DNA of 64,000 nucleotides from a bacterium YEK0313 (GCA_000751295.2 CCMO02000002.1:1014501-1078500); one strand, 5' to 3'; shown: positions 42,205-51,314, counted from the stretch's first letter. Translations and numbers: made by a program. Notes: generated from the sequence alone by a model not told the origin.

Positions 42205-43809
42205 ATGGCCGCGCTTGCGCTGCCGGCGGCCGTGGCCGGCCGTTCGATCATCGACCTCGTGGCGGCTCAGGCCGCCCGGCGCCCGCATGCGCCGGCCCTG
42301 ACGGCGCGCGCCGCGGACGGCAGCGAGCAGCGCCTTAGCTATGGCGAGCTGCTGAGCCGGGCGCGGCGGCTCGCCGCCGGGCTCGCCGGGCAGGGAATCG
42401 CCGCCGGCGACCATGTCGGGCTGATGGTCAACAATGAGGCGGGCATCGAGGCCGCGGTCACCATGCTCGCCCTGCACGGGCTGGGCGCGGTGATGGTGCC
42501 GGTCAATACCCGCTTCGCCGCCGACGAAATCGTCTACGTGCTGAACAAGGCACGCTGCTCCGGCCTCGTCGTCATGGACGGGTTCTGGCCGCTCGTCGAA
42601 ACGCTCCGCCCGCGCCTTGCCGGTCTCCGCCAGGTGATCGTCATCGGCGGCGCGCCAGGCACCGCGCCGGTGCGCTGGCAGCACGTCTTCGACGCCGTGG
42701 GTGATCCTGGCGCCTTCCCATGCGCCGTGTCACCCGACGCCGTCTCGGAAATCCTGTTCACATCGGGCACGACGGCGCACCCGAAGGGCGCGGTCATGAC
42801 CCATGCCCGCAGCGTCGCTTCGGCCTATGGCTTCGCCGAGGCGATGAGCCTCGGCGACGACGACGTCTACCAGAGCTTCTTCCCGTTCTTCACCACGGCA
42901 GGCCTGCATTGCCTGCTGCTGCCATCGTGGTGGGCCGGCGCGCATGCCGTGCTCGACCCGGCTTTCGACCTGCCGGAGATCATCGCGCGGATGCAGCGCG
43001 AGCGGACCACCAAATATATCGGCGCGCCGGCCTTCTACATCTTTCTCCTGGACGCCTTCGACCCGGCGCGGCACGACCTCTCCGCGGTCAGGCTGTTCGA
43101 CTATGGCGGCGCCTCGATGTCGGTCGAGGTGATCAGGCGGCTCGCCGAGGTGTTCCCGCATGTCGAGCTGCGCCAGACCTATGGCATGACCGAGAGCGGG
43201 CCAGCGGGAACGGTGATGCGGGGCGATCACGGGCCGGCGCGCATCGCCTCGGTCGGCCGCCCCTGGCCGCTCACCGAGGTGCGGATCGTCGGCGAGGACG
43301 GCGCGCCCCTGCCCGCCGGCACGGCCGGCGAGATCGCCATCCGCGCCCCGAGCGTGATGCGCGAATATTTCGACGAGCCCGAGCTCACCGCCAAGACCCT
43401 GCGCGACGGCTGGCTGATGACCGGCGACATCGGTTATCTCGACGCCGACGGCTTCCTGTTCCATGTCGACCGCAAGAAGGACATGATCATCCGCGGCGGC
43501 CACAATATCGGCTCGCTGGAGGTCGAGGAGGCGCTGTTCGCGCATCCTGCGGTGGTCGAGGCCGCGGTGGTCGCGGTGCCGCATGCCAAGCTCGGCGAGG
43601 ACATCCACGCCTTCGTCGTCGCCCGGCCCGGCCAGCCCGTCGATGCAGCCGCACTGCAGGCGTTCTGCCGCGACAAGCTCGCCGACTACAAGATCCCCCG
43701 ACGTTTCACCTTCACCGACACGCTGCCGCGCGGCCCGATGGGCAAGGTTCTGAAAGCGGACCTGCGCCGGCAGGCGATCCAACCGATTCAAGGGAGCAGC
43801 GCGCCATGA
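42205..43809 (+). CDS. Acyl-CoA synthetase (AMP-dependent ligase)
   Basis: 534 aa. The adenylation P-loop is LFTSGTTAHPKG, with Ala in place of the usual Gly. TYGMTESGP (A5) and TGDIGYLDADGFLFHVDRKKD (A7/A8) follow, and the catalytic lysine is in PRGPMGKVLK at the C-terminus. Length and motif order match fatty-acid or aryl-CoA ligases. The acid it activates is unknown. Its stop overlaps the crotonase start (ATGA), so the genes are coupled. Confidence 0.92.
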   Translation: MAALALPAAVAGRSIIDLVAAQAARRPHAPALTARAADGSEQRLSYGELLSRARRLAAGLAGQGIAAGDHVGLMVNNEAGIEAAVTMLALHGLGAVMVPVNTRFAADEIVYVLNKARCSGLVVMDGFWPLVETLRPRLAGLRQVIVIGGAPGTAPVRWQHVFDAVGDPGAFPCAVSPDAVSEILFTSGTTAHPKGAVMTHARSVASAYGFAEAMSLGDDDVYQSFFPFFTTAGLHCLLLPSWWAGAHAVLDPAFDLPEIIARMQRERTTKYIGAPAFYIFLLDAFDPARHDLSAVRLFDYGGASMSVEVIRRLAEVFPHVELRQTYGMTESGPAGTVMRGDHGPARIASVGRPWPLTEVRIVGEDGAPLPAGTAGEIAIRAPSVMREYFDEPELTAKTLRDGWLMTGDIGYLDADGFLFHVDRKKDMIIRGGHNIGSLEVEEALFAHPAVVEAAVVAVPHAKLGEDIHAFVVARPGQPVDAAALQAFCRDKLADYKIPRRFTFTDTLPRGPMGKVLKADLRRQAIQPIQGSSAP

Positions 43810-44600
43810 AGCAGGCGGACTATCGCACCATCAAGATCACGCGGCGCGGCCGGGTGCTCACCCTGACGCTCGACCGCCCGGCCGCGCTCAATGCGGTGGA
43901 CGCGGTGATGCACGAAGAGCTCGCACGGGTCTTCGCCGATGCCGGCAACGATCCGGATTCCGACATCGTCGTCCTGACCGGCGCCGATCGGGCCTTCTGC
44001 GCCGGCGGCGACATCGACTGGATGCAGGACGCCATCGACCGGCCGGAAAACTTCGAGACGACCGTCGCCGAGGCCAAGCGTATCGTCTTCTCGCTGCTCG
44101 ACTGCGAGAAGCCGACGATCGCCCGCATCAACGGCCCGGCCGTCGGGCTGGGCGCGACGCTCGCCCTGTTCTGCGACATCGGCATTGCCGCCGACACCGC
44201 CTATCTCGCCGACCCGCACGTGTCGGTGGGCATGGTCGCCGGCGACGGCGGCGCGGTCATCTGGCCGCAGCTCATCGGCTTCGCCCGGGCCAAGGAGCTG
44301 CTGTTCACCGGCGATCGGATCGGCGCCCAGAGGGCCAGCGAGATCGGCCTGATCAACCGCGCGGTGCCGGCCGCCGAGCTCGACGGCGCGGTCGACGCCT
44401 TCGCCGACCGGCTGGCCGGCGGCGCGACCAAGGCGATCCGCTGGACCAAGGTCACCGTCAACATCGCCCTGAAGCAGCTCGCCCACAGCATGATGGATAC
44501 CGGCCTTGCCTACGAGGCGCTGACCAATGCCGGCGCCGACCACCGCGAGCGCGTCCGCGCCTTCCGCGAGCGGGCCGCCGCGCCCCGGGCCGCATCATGA
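43806..44600 (+). CDS. Enoyl-CoA hydratase/isomerase-family protein with non-standard active site
   Basis: 264 aa crotonase. LTLDRPAALNA and FCAGGDI provide the CoA-binding and oxyanion parts. Aligned by eye with rat mitochondrial enoyl-CoA hydratase, the two catalytic glutamates are replaced: Thr118 at the Glu144 site and His138 at the Glu164 site. GMVAGDGGAVIWP carries an Asp in the next loop, as in a large sub-clade. The reaction may therefore be isomerisation, hydrolysis or another crotonase chemistry rather than simple hydration. It overlaps both neighbours by 4 nt. Confidence 0.88.
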   Translation: MKQADYRTIKITRRGRVLTLTLDRPAALNAVDAVMHEELARVFADAGNDPDSDIVVLTGADRAFCAGGDIDWMQDAIDRPENFETTVAEAKRIVFSLLDCEKPTIARINGPAVGLGATLALFCDIGIAADTAYLADPHVSVGMVAGDGGAVIWPQLIGFARAKELLFTGDRIGAQRASEIGLINRAVPAAELDGAVDAFADRLAGGATKAIRWTKVTVNIALKQLAHSMMDTGLAYEALTNAGADHRERVRAFRERAAAPRAAS

Positions 44601-45370
44601 CCACGCAGTCGGACCCCTTTGCCGGCAAGACGGCGCTGGTCACTGGCGCCGCGGGCGGCATCGGCCTCGCGATCGCCGCGCGGTTCGCCGCAGGCGGCGC
44701 GCGCGTCGTCGTCTGCGACCGGGACGAGGCGCGGCTGGGCGAAGCCGCCGGCTCGCTGCCGGCCCCGACGTTTCCGGTCGTCGGCGACATCGGCACGGAG
44801 GCGGGCGTCGACGATCTCGTCGCCCGGGCCGTCGCCGCGGCGGGCCCCATCGACATCCTCGTCAACAATGCCGGCATCGCCGAGCCGATCGTGCGCAGCA
44901 TCGACCAGGACATCGGCGTCTGGCAGCGGGTGATGGACGTCAATCTGCGCGGCACGCTGCTGATGAGCCGCGCCATCGGCCGCCATCTTCTCGGACGCAA
45001 GGCGGACGGCGCGATCGTCAACATCGCCTCGATCGCCGGCCTCGTCGGCATACCCAGTTCCAACGGCTACGGCGTCTCCAAGGCGGCGATCGCCCATCTC
45101 ACCCGCACCATGGCCTGCGAATGGGCGGGCCGCGGCATCCGGGTCAATTGTGTCGCGCCCGGCTATATCGAGGCGCCGATGGCCTTCGAAATGTTCGCCG
45201 ACAGCAGGGTCGACCGGGGCAGCATCGAGGCGCGGGCGCCGATGCGCCGTCTCGGCCGGCCGGACGAGATTGCCGCGGCGGTCGCCTTCCTCGCCTCCTC
45301 CGCCGCCTCCTACATTACCGGCGTTGTCCTGCCCGTCGACGGCGGCTGGTGCGCCTATGGCGGGCCGTGA
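44597..45370 (+). CDS. SDR-family dehydrogenase of the acyl-CoA cassette
   Basis: 257 aa. The Rossmann motif TGAAGGIG (16-23), NNAG (90-93), Ser145, Tyr158 and Lys162 are all in place, and the C-terminus ITGVVLPVDGGW is typical. The acidic residue after strand 2 (CDRDEA) favours NAD. With the ligase and crotonase, a 3-hydroxyacyl-CoA dehydrogenase role is plausible. It overlaps the crotonase stop by ATGA and ends the cassette. Confidence 0.9.
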   Translation: MTTQSDPFAGKTALVTGAAGGIGLAIAARFAAGGARVVVCDRDEARLGEAAGSLPAPTFPVVGDIGTEAGVDDLVARAVAAAGPIDILVNNAGIAEPIVRSIDQDIGVWQRVMDVNLRGTLLMSRAIGRHLLGRKADGAIVNIASIAGLVGIPSSNGYGVSKAAIAHLTRTMACEWAGRGIRVNCVAPGYIEAPMAFEMFADSRVDRGSIEARAPMRRLGRPDEIAAAVAFLASSAASYITGVVLPVDGGWCAYGGP

Positions 45371-45385
45371 CGGGCATGGCCGGAA

Positions 45386-45407
45386 CGGCTCGCGAAGATC
45401 CGAGCCG
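45386..45407. terminator. Hairpin between convergent SDR and AraC genes
   Basis: CGGCTCG and CGAGCCG pair over 7 bp with an 8-nt loop, between two stop codons. No T-tract. Confidence 0.4.
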
Positions 45408-45415
45408 CCTGAACG

Positions 45416-46393
45416 CTAGCGCGGCACCGCGCGCCGGCAATCGCTCGGCGACATGCCGTAGCGGCGGCGGAAGCGCTGGTTGAAATAGGACACCTCGCTG
45501 AAGCCGCAGGCGAGCGCGATCTCGCTGATCTTCAGCCGGTCGCCGGCCTCGCTCGACAGCATCCGCCAGGCCTGCCGAAGGCGCCGCTCCAAGAGGTGCT
45601 CGGTGAAGCTGAGCCCGGTCTCCTGCAGAAGGTCCTGGATGTAGCGCGTCGACAGGCCGACCCGGCGCGCGACGAGATCGGCCGAAAAGCCCGGATGGCC
45701 GAAGCCGCGGTCGATCTCGGCCATGATGTCGCTGATCCGGGCGGCCCTGAGGCCACGCGTCGCGGCAAGCCGGGCGGCATCGCCGCGGGCGCCCAGAACC
45801 AGCGCGGTGAGGTCGACCAGCGTCCGGCCGATATGGGCGTCGAGCTCGGCGTCGGGCGGGCCGGCCGGCAGCGCCAGAACGTTTTCGATCGTGCGGCGCA
45901 GATGCCCGACGGCCGGGCGAAGCGAATCGATCGGCCGCGCGACGAGGTCCTCCGGCGCGCCGACCAGTGTCGCGAGGCGATCCCGTGCGATGGTCAGCGT
46001 CGTCCAGGCGAAGGCCACGTCGGAATGCATGTCGGCCGGCAGGCCATTGGCGCCGAGAAAGACGCCGCCCTGGTCGAGTTGAGCCTCGCGCCCCGCCTGG
46101 TGGACCTGGAGCCAACCGGCGCCACGATGGAAGACGAGGCAGAGATCGTCGTCCGGCCCCCGCGAAATGGCACTCTGCGAACGTTTCACCCGCCCGAACG
46201 AGCCGGCAAAGTGAGTGACCTGGATGCCCTCGACGACGGCCGAATGCAGCAGGGCGGAGAACGGCCGGTCCTCGAACCGGGCAATGTCGACGCAACAGGT
46301 CTGAGCTTCCAGCGCCTCGTACCAGAGGGCAAATCGGCCGGCGTCGTCGAGTGACGGGCCGAGATCGTCGGAGTGGAAGCGTTCCTGTTGCAT
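45416..46393 (-). CDS. AraC-family transcriptional regulator
   Basis: 325 aa. The N-terminal AraC_binding_2-like sensor domain (about 1-190, with DDDLCLVFHRGAG and GGVFLGANGLPAD) is followed by the C-terminal HTH_18 (about 225-320) with SADLVARRVGLSTRYIQDLLQETG and ISEIALACGFSEVSYFNQRFRRRYGMSP. It is convergent with the acyl-CoA cassette and is a candidate regulator of it or of the outer-membrane gene on the other side. Confidence 0.9.
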   Translation of the reverse strand: MQQERFHSDDLGPSLDDAGRFALWYEALEAQTCCVDIARFEDRPFSALLHSAVVEGIQVTHFAGSFGRVKRSQSAISRGPDDDLCLVFHRGAGWLQVHQAGREAQLDQGGVFLGANGLPADMHSDVAFAWTTLTIARDRLATLVGAPEDLVARPIDSLRPAVGHLRRTIENVLALPAGPPDAELDAHIGRTLVDLTALVLGARGDAARLAATRGLRAARISDIMAEIDRGFGHPGFSADLVARRVGLSTRYIQDLLQETGLSFTEHLLERRLRQAWRMLSSEAGDRLKISEIALACGFSEVSYFNQRFRRRYGMSPSDCRRAVPR

Positions 46394-46749
46394 GGCGCCC
46401 CGAATGGCTTGGCGGCCGTCACGCTACCAAGTGTTGTACAGTCGCGCCACTGCACGTTCCGCAACGGCGATCCTGCGGCTGAGTCCGTTAACGTCTTCAA
46501 ACTGTTGCGGCAAAGCAACAGAACGCGGCCCTCTAACGCCAGCGCGCTGCAGCACAAATCGGGTGCGTCCGAGAACAAGACCCGGGCCACAACCTTCAGC
46601 ATGGTGATCGCAGGACCAATGCGTGTGCCGCGGGACGACTGACGACGTTCCGGCGCGCCGACGCGCGCAGACGGTTCATCGCACCGCGCCGCCGGCAATG
46701 GCGGCACGAGGATCAGTCTTCCTTCCGGGGAACATGTGGGAACGTTGAC
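46394..46749. other. Divergent intergenic region with an inverted repeat
   Basis: 356 bases with no supported gene, containing the promoters of the AraC regulator and the barrel gene. A 7-bp inverted repeat CTGTTGC/GCAACAG with a 6-nt loop is at 46502-46521 and could be a regulator site. Confidence 0.45.
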
Positions 46750-47574
46750 ATGAAGAAGCTTCTACTCGGGTCGGTTTGTGGTTTGGGGCTCGCGGCAGGC
46801 CCGGCGCTTGCGGCCGACCTCGGCGTGCCCGTGCGGGCTGCGCCGGTGGCGGTCGTCGTTCCGGGCTTCTCCTGGACCGGCTTCTATGTCGGTGCCAATG
46901 CCGGCTATGGCGGCGGCAAGTTCGACTATCCGTTCAACGCCTTCCAGCGGCAGCTGCAGGCCGAGGCGCCGGCGATCGAAAGCCGGCTCGACGGTAGGCT
47001 CGGCCTGACCTCCGGCGGCTTCATCCTCGGCGGCCAGCTCGGCTATCTCTACCAGTTCGACAACCGGCTGGTGGCCGGCGTCGAGGCCGACTTCCAGTGG
47101 TCCGGCATCGAAGGCCGCCTGTCGGGCACCGGCACGCTGACCGGCACCGGCACGCTGCCGGGCACCTTCAGCCTCGATGCCGGCTCGCAGGTCCGCTGGT
47201 TCGGCACGCTGCGCGCCCGCCTCGGCTATGCCTGGGACCGCGCCCTCCTCTACGCCACCGGCGGTCTCGCCTACGGGCAGGTCAGGACCCATGCCGATAT
47301 CAGCGCCGCCAATGGCGGCACGCCGATCCCGGGCCTGACCGGCGCCGTTGCCACCAGCCACACGCGCTGGGGCTGGACGGTCGGCGCGGGCCTCGAATAT
47401 GCACTGACCCAGAACTGGTCGTTCAAGACCGAATATCTCTATGTCGACCTCGGCACGTCGAACGTGCTGTCGAGCACGGTGGACGATCCCGGCAACGGCT
47501 TCTCGGCCGGCGCGAGCATGAAGGTCACGACCCGGTTCCACACCGTGCGGGCCGGCATCAACTATCGCTTTTGA
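46750..47574 (+). CDS. Outer-membrane beta-barrel protein (Omp25/31-like)
   Basis: 274 aa. The signal peptide KKLLLGSVCGLGLAAGPALA ends near residue 21. The mature start FSWTGFYVGANAGYGGG and alternating beta strands (GGFILGGQLGYLYQF, WFGTLRARLGYAWDRALLYATGG) are typical of the small alphaproteobacterial surface barrels. The C-terminus HTVRAGINYRF ends in Phe, the BAM recognition feature. A structural role in the outer membrane is likely. Confidence 0.9.
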   Translation: MKKLLLGSVCGLGLAAGPALAADLGVPVRAAPVAVVVPGFSWTGFYVGANAGYGGGKFDYPFNAFQRQLQAEAPAIESRLDGRLGLTSGGFILGGQLGYLYQFDNRLVAGVEADFQWSGIEGRLSGTGTLTGTGTLPGTFSLDAGSQVRWFGTLRARLGYAWDRALLYATGGLAYGQVRTHADISAANGGTPIPGLTGAVATSHTRWGWTVGAGLEYALTQNWSFKTEYLYVDLGTSNVLSSTVDDPGNGFSAGASMKVTTRFHTVRAGINYRF

Positions 47575-47593
47575 GCGCAGGCGAGCGCTTCCT

Positions 47594-47621
47594 GGCCGCG
47601 CTTCGGCGCGGCCTTTTTTTT
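47594..47621 (+). terminator. Strong intrinsic terminator after the barrel gene
   Basis: GGCCGCGC and GCGCGGCC make an 8-bp stem with a TTCG tetraloop followed by eight T, 20 nt after the stop codon. Confidence 0.92.
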
Positions 47622-47717
47622 GAGCGAATGGCGCGTGGCGAATAGCGGCCAGGGAGCGCAGATGCGACGGACGTTGCGCGCATCCCCATTCGCCATTCGC
47701 CGCTCGCCATTCGCTCC
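47621..47717. repeat. Dispersed intergenic palindromic repeat, copy 3
   Basis: The left arm gagcgaatggcgcgtggcga, then atagcgg, and the right arm cattcgccattcgccgctcg, then ccattcgctc, are inverted copies around about 45 bp. It starts directly at the T-run of the preceding terminator. Confidence 0.65.
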
Positions 47718-47824
47718 AGTGGGTCGGCCGGCACCCGTTTCAGGACGCCCGGAGGCCGGCCGACACCAAGGGAACGCTGCCGCCCAGGCGGGCACTCCTG
47801 TGAGATGGCGGAGCGTTCATGCGC

Positions 47825-47847
47825 CCCGGCGGCGCCTGGCCGCCGGG
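47825..47847. terminator. Stem-loop downstream of the first porin
   Basis: CCCGGCGGC and GCCGCCGGG pair over 9 bp with a GCCTG loop, about 25 nt after the porin stop on the minus strand. No T-run. Confidence 0.45.
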
Positions 47848-47872
47848 AACCCGACAGGTCACGTCCGCAGGA

Positions 47873-49327
47873 TCAGAAGTTGCGCTGGACGCGGATGGTG
47901 GCGGTCCAGATGCCGTCCTGGCCCTTGAACGTATTGCTCGGCGTGATCACCGCCGGCAGGCCGTTCTGCTGGCGCGCCGTCTCGTTGTGGTAGATGACCT
48001 CGACGCCGAGATCGAGGTTGCGCACCGGCGACCAGATCGTGTTGACGCCGACGTTCCAGTATTTGACGTCCCAGAGGCTGCTGAGCGCCGGCTGGTCGAT
48101 GCTCGTATAGGCGCCGAACACCGACGAGCGCAGGGCCGGGGTCCAGAAGTGGCGGAAGCCGGCGGCGAGCGACCAGGCCTTGGTGGTCTGGATGGCGCCG
48201 CCGATGACCGCCGCATCGCGCAGCTGGGTGTTGAGCGAGTTCGTCGCGGCGAGATTCGCCGCGCCCGAAATGGTCTGGCGGTCGCCACCCTGGTTGGCGG
48301 TGCCGAAGGCGTAGTCGAGAGCGCCGTCGGCATAGACGCCCTGGAGCCAGAGCACGTCACCGCGGGCCAGCATGTCGAGGTTGAGACGCAGGCCCGCACC
48401 GACGGCCCAGCCCATCTTGTCGCCGGCCTTGGCGGTCGGGACATTGACGGCGCCGGCATAACCGAAGTCGCGCAGCTGGTGCAGAGCACCCATCACCTGC
48501 ACCGAGCCCCAGCCCTGATCGACGCGGAGGTTCGCGACGATGTCCGGGATCTGCTGGCCGGCATAGGTCATGCCGCCGGCGCCCGACAGCGGACGCTGCA
48601 GCGAGGACGACATGATCGTGCCGGCCGGCGTGACCGTGCCGTACCAGCTGTCGCCGTTGCCGAAGCGGCGGTACATGGAATCTTCGAGCGAGACGGTCGC
48701 CGAGAAGCCCGAGCCGAAAGCCGCGGTATAGGCGAGGACGGTGGTCGAGCGCGCGGTCGCGGCATAGTTGCCGGAGAGCTGGACGTCGCCCTGGTAGAAG
48801 TTGAAGAACGAAGCCGAGAAGCCCGCCGTGATGCCGGCAAACTGGATGAAGGCACGCTCGACGCTGATCACCGAGGCTCGCGGCGACTGGCCGGCACCCG
48901 AGGTGACGAGGCCCTGCGAGGAGAACGAGCCGTTCCAGGCACCGCGCACGGCGGAGAACTGACCGAAGGCGCGGAGCAGGCCGTATTCGGTGTTGGAGCG
49001 GGCGTCGAGGTTCAGCGTCAGACGGGCCGAAGTCGAATAATAGCCGTCATAGAGCGTCGCGCCGAGGATCTGGGTGCCGGGGATGCTGGCATTGTTGTTG
49101 GTGCGGTTGCCCGGCGTCGTGTTCAGATAGTAGTCGGCGCGGACGAAGCCGCCGATGCGCAGGCAGGTGTCGGTGCCCGGGATGAAAAAGAAGCCGGCAC
49201 CATAGGTGTCGCAGACGCGGACATATTCGGCCGGAGCCGCCTTGCCCGGCAGATCGGCCGCCGCCGCGCCGCCGACCGACATGAGAGCGGCAGCGCCGCC
49301 CAGAAGGATACGTTTCATCGAATTCAT
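47873..49327 (-). CDS. Porin (alphaproteobacterial porin_2 family), copy 1
   Basis: 484 aa with GGAGG upstream of the ATG. The signal peptide ends AAAADLPG near residue 24. The mature N-terminus PAEYVRVCDTYGAGFFFIPGTDTCLRIGG with two cysteines is a hallmark of this porin family, and the C-terminus TIRVQRNF ends in Phe. It forms a trimeric water-filled channel in the outer membrane. The second copy at 51315 is near-identical over long stretches. Antisense frames here are long but are only shadows. Confidence 0.94.
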   Translation of the reverse strand: MNSMKRILLGGAAALMSVGGAAAADLPGKAAPAEYVRVCDTYGAGFFFIPGTDTCLRIGGFVRADYYLNTTPGNRTNNNASIPGTQILGATLYDGYYSTSARLTLNLDARSNTEYGLLRAFGQFSAVRGAWNGSFSSQGLVTSGAGQSPRASVISVERAFIQFAGITAGFSASFFNFYQGDVQLSGNYAATARSTTVLAYTAAFGSGFSATVSLEDSMYRRFGNGDSWYGTVTPAGTIMSSSLQRPLSGAGGMTYAGQQIPDIVANLRVDQGWGSVQVMGALHQLRDFGYAGAVNVPTAKAGDKMGWAVGAGLRLNLDMLARGDVLWLQGVYADGALDYAFGTANQGGDRQTISGAANLAATNSLNTQLRDAAVIGGAIQTTKAWSLAAGFRHFWTPALRSSVFGAYTSIDQPALSSLWDVKYWNVGVNTIWSPVRNLDLGVEVIYHNETARQQNGLPAVITPSNTFKGQDGIWTATIRVQRNF

Positions 49328-50129
49328 GACCTCTACCTCCTGTCCGGCTTGTGTTCTTGCCCCGCCCGGGATCGCCCGCCGGCCTGACCGCTTCAGGCCC
49401 GAAAAAGGGCGCAGACAAGCAGCCGGCTGTCCGGCGGCATCGCCGGGTCGGCACGGAACGGATCGTCCAGGGTCTTGGTCTCAGAGCATTTCTGGGCGCC
49501 GGACAGTTGTCGCCCGGCCCGCACTGGACAGTATATTGCGTCGCAACAACAGCGCTTTTTCGGCCCTCGCGCCGCCCGCTTATCTGTTGATGAGCCGCCG
49601 TGTCTCGGCAGAAACAATCTGCAACTTGTGCATACCGTTCGTCATATTCCGCCACAAATTGATAAAAGCTTCACAATACCATTTAGCCGGAACAGTAATT
49701 CTACGAGCGCGCATCGAAAAGCGGCGGGACAGGATGGAGCGGGCGCCGGCCGGGTCGCGCCGGCGTCCACGGGCCAGCGCAGGGCGGCGCCATGGGCATT
49801 CGGCGCTCGCTCGGCCTGCCGAGGTAATCATCACGGGCGGCCGACCGAACCTGCCCGGCCCAGCCCGCATTCGTCCGGACAAAAGAGCGTCCAATGCAGC
49901 AAAAGGTCGCACCTCACAAACTGTTGTAATGCCAGGCCGAGCAGGTCAATGCAGTGTCATGTTGGATGAATATTGGGAGCTCGATCGATCGTTCCTTATC
50001 GAGCTGCATGATTTATCGAAAAATGCCATTCCATCATTTCGTATCGTCATTGCGATATCGTTTCGCGCCATGCTTTACCGAGCCGCAGAAAGCCGCGCCG
50101 GGGCGGGCGTTTGTGGCCGGATGCATCCG
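49328..50129. other. Long, partly AT-rich intergenic region with promoter elements
   Basis: About 800 bases with no convincing gene. It holds the 5' region of porin copy 1 and of the HTH-SRPBCC gene. The GC content drops at about 49600-50080. The block at 49600-49620 resembles 53040-53060, at almost the same distance from the other porin start (273 and 274 nt). A perfect 8-bp inverted repeat AGCTCGAT/ATCGAGCT is at 49978-50005. Confidence 0.5.
49978..50005. promoter_or_regulatory. Inverted repeat upstream of the HTH-SRPBCC gene
   Basis: AGCTCGAT (49978-49985) and ATCGAGCT (49998-50005) are separated by 12 nt, about 125 nt before the probable start. It may be an operator, possibly for the product itself. 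Confidence 0.35.
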
Positions 50130-51176
50130 ATGAGCCCGCGTCAGGACCGGGCGCGGCGCGACGCCGACATCATCGCGGCCGCCCGCGCCGGCATGGCCGT
50201 CCCCGCTCTCGCCGAACGGCATGGATTGTCGACGAGCCACATCTACGCGCTGCTGAAGCGCACCGGCGTAACGCTCGGTCCCAATCGCCTGGATGCGGAG
50301 GCGCGCGACACGGCGGTGGTCGAAGCCATGACCCGCGGCGAGCCCGCCACGGCGGTCGCTGCCCGGTTCGGCCTCGCCCGCACCTATATCTACCAGGTGC
50401 TGCAGCGCCACGGCGTGTCGCTGCGCAACATCCAGTCCAGGGAAAAAGGCGGACGCGACGAGACCATCGCGGAAGCCGTGCGCAACGGCGCGAGCGTCGC
50501 CGCGATCGCAGCCGAATACGGCCTCAGCAAGCGGCGCGTCTACGATGTCCTGAAAGCCCACGAGGTCGGCGTGCGGCCATGGCGGCCGCGGCTGAAGCCG
50601 GCCGACATCGTGATGCCTTTCGCCGGGCCGGACGGGCCGGCGGCAGGCGGTCCCGAAGCCAGGGACGAAAGGCTGCCGGGCGATCCTGCCGAAGCGCCCG
50701 CGGAGATGGCGAAGGCGCCCGAGCCGGCGGCGGCGGGCGAGACGCATTTCACGCTCACACGCGAATTCGAGGCGCAGCGCCGGTCGGTGTTCCGTGCCTG
50801 GACCGAAGCCGACCAGCTGGCGCGCTGGATGGTGCCGGAACAGCACCTGCTGCAGTTCGAAAGCTACGAATTGCGGACGTCCGGCGGCTATCGGGGCCGA
50901 ATGTCGACGGTCGACGGCCCGGGCTTCTGGATCCGGGGCACCTTCCGCACCATCCTGCCGCCGGCGAGCCTCGTCTTCACCCTGGCGCGAGAGACCGAGG
51001 ACGGACGGGTCGAATCGATGGGCCAGCGCATCGTCACGCTCGCCGAAGCCGGCCGCTTCACGCAGCTGAAGCTGCAGATGCCGCTGTCGGTCGTGCTCAG
51101 GACGCGCGGCACCATTGCCAGGGACTGGGAGCAGAGGCTCGACCGGCTCTCGGCCTATCTCGAAACCGCCGCCTGA
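50130..51176 (+). CDS. Triple HTH repeat fused to an SRPBCC/AHSA1 domain
   Basis: 348 aa from the ATG at 50130; in-frame ATGs at 50121 and 50070 are alternatives, and the frame stays open far upstream. Three HTH units of about 50 residues follow each other at about 14-47, 62-96 and 112-146, each with the pattern VxxLAxxxGLSxxxIYxLLxRxGV. A Pro/Ala/Glu linker (150-205) leads to an SRPBCC domain of the AHSA1 type (HFTLTREFEAQRRSVFRAWT, LARWMVPEQ, GYRGRMSTVDGP, then WEQRLDRLSAYLE). I know no family with this order. A ligand-sensing DNA-binding protein is inferred. Confidence 0.72.
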   Translation: MSPRQDRARRDADIIAAARAGMAVPALAERHGLSTSHIYALLKRTGVTLGPNRLDAEARDTAVVEAMTRGEPATAVAARFGLARTYIYQVLQRHGVSLRNIQSREKGGRDETIAEAVRNGASVAAIAAEYGLSKRRVYDVLKAHEVGVRPWRPRLKPADIVMPFAGPDGPAAGGPEARDERLPGDPAEAPAEMAKAPEPAAAGETHFTLTREFEAQRRSVFRAWTEADQLARWMVPEQHLLQFESYELRTSGGYRGRMSTVDGPGFWIRGTFRTILPPASLVFTLARETEDGRVESMGQRIVTLAEAGRFTQLKLQMPLSVVLRTRGTIARDWEQRLDRLSAYLETAA

Positions 51177-51266
51177 ACGGGATGCGATGGTCGGGGACGG
51201 GGCCTGCATGGCCGTCCCGAAGCGGCCGGCGCCGCGCAGATCAGCCTTGCGGGTCATGAAACGACT

Positions 51267-51294
51267 CGGCCCGGCGGATCGCTCCGCCGGGCCG
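51267..51294. terminator. Bidirectional terminator-like hairpin
   Basis: CGGCCCGGCGGA and TCCGCCGGGCCG form a perfect 12-bp stem with a TCGC loop between the convergent HTH-SRPBCC and porin copy 2 genes. Confidence 0.6.
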
Positions 51295-51314
51295 CCGTCA
51301 CGCGGAGGGTCGCG

